Translations under genes and position numbers: made by a program
The notes under the pieces: generated by a model
What the model was told of the DNA's origin: nothing
Seen by the model: only the letters and a program-made list of their open reading frames with translations
Database searches by the model: none
Assembly (NCBI GenBank): GCA_018697195.1
Contig: CM031857.1
Coordinates: 62,936,069 to 63,000,068, forward strand
Source of the DNA: Certhia americana
Lineage: Eukaryota > Chordata > Aves > Passeriformes > Certhiidae
Reading direction: 5' to 3'
Length of the DNA: 64,000 nt
Shown: in pieces, positions 63,283 to 64,000 of the stretch
How positions within the stretch are numbered: position 1 is the first letter of the stretch
Layout: each line of letters starts with the position of its first letter

Positions 63283-64000
63283 GCACCAAAGTTAAACGTA
63301 GGTGTATTACTTATATGACACTGTAGATAAAAAATCTTCTAAAACAAGGCATGACTCAGCCCCTTGGCCATGCCTTTCATTGTGTTCTAAGTTCCAAATT
63401 TGCAGAATAAATGCAATTGTAAAATTTGTTTACATTCAGCATAAAAACACACCAAAAGCTGCATGAACACAGGTAATTAAACACAAAATTAACTCTAGAA
63501 TGTTTAAGTATTGTACTTTGAGTCAATTATTTTCACAAATAATGGCACTGGTACTGTACATAACAGGATCAAAAAGAGACCTGTTTATCCAAAAGCTATT
63601 CCTTTCTACCAACTCATCTTAATGCTACAAACAAAATGCAGCTTAACCTTTTATTGGTCTTAATTAACAAACAGTATGTAACACCATATCACCAATGTAG
63701 TTTGTTTTAACACCATCAAACTGGTGGTTTTTTTCAAGTTTTCCTTAGCAAAAATTTTGACTATTTTCTATAATAGTAAATACTTTTTATCATGGCAGTA
63801 TTCAAAGTTCTGAATGGCAAATTCTCTTGAATGTATTATTTATATTTCATAAAATGGAAAACTGACATGAAAGATCTGAATACTTATGTGATCAAATCAA
63901 TGAGAAAACAGATATTCCCAGTCTAAGAATATGTTTTCCAAGAACCCTAGGTACATATAAAGCAAACAACAACAGCAACAAAAAAACACCAAAAACCCAA
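63283..64000. other. Unique AT-rich DNA at the window edge
   Basis: No retroviral internal sequence or primer-binding site is recognisable after the LTR. It ends in an A/C-rich low-complexity tract (63963-64000) that may continue beyond the window. Confidence 0.5.

Noticed and set aside
1..64000. CRISPR array, operon, phage or plasmid features
   Set aside because: No regularly spaced repeats, ribosome binding sites or dense coding. Composition and repeats are those of a bird genome.

Overview
The window looks like a piece of a songbird (passerine) chromosome from a gene desert or a very long intron. It is AT-rich throughout. I found no open reading frame that can be defended as a working protein-coding gene. 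The lineage call rests on interspersed repeats. Several fragments are CR1 LINEs, the dominant avian retrotransposon. One is a tRNA-Ile-derived SINE with a CR1-type tail, matching TguSINE1 as I know it from zebra finch and relatives. Two are avian-type endogenous-retrovirus LTRs. There is no sign of L1, Alu or other mammalian repeats, and no bacterial or phage organisation.

Layout. 1-1.9 kb: unique AT-rich DNA. 1.9-2.7 kb: a GC-rich, CA-biased block that is probably an unclassified old insertion; it carries the longest open frame here (171 codons), which I do not believe is a gene. 3.93-4.20 kb: 3' end of a CR1. 4.2-15.4 kb: unique AT-rich DNA with G/T-rich low-complexity tracts and a conserved-element-like patch near 13.1-13.2 kb. 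15.4-16.7 kb: the longest CR1, with reverse-transcriptase remains and a large internal deletion. 16.7-25.7 kb: unique. 25.7-26.9 kb: a repeat cluster of SINE, solo LTR and antisense CR1. 28.5 kb: an ancient CR1-like relic. 28.6-42.3 kb: mostly unique, with an antisense CR1 at 38.1 kb, a 47-base A run and a (GT)15 microsatellite. 42.3-42.6 kb: an ancient L2-like LINE relic. 43.6-44.0 kb: the only CpG-dense spot, preceded by a TATA-like box, and the best candidate promoter. 44-62.5 kb: unique DNA with one antisense CR1 (45.5 kb) and several patches that look like conserved regulatory elements. 62.57-63.28 kb: an avian ERVL-type LTR.

There is no operon-like or cooperative gene set to describe and I saw no new biological system. 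The points most worth following up are the CpG/TATA promoter candidate at 43.7-44.0 kb, the homeodomain-site-rich patches (13.1, 36.7, 44.7 and 48.0 kb) that suggest long-range regulatory DNA, the L2-like relic, and the solo LTR with intact ends. All family calls are from recognition of sequence patterns, not from a database search.
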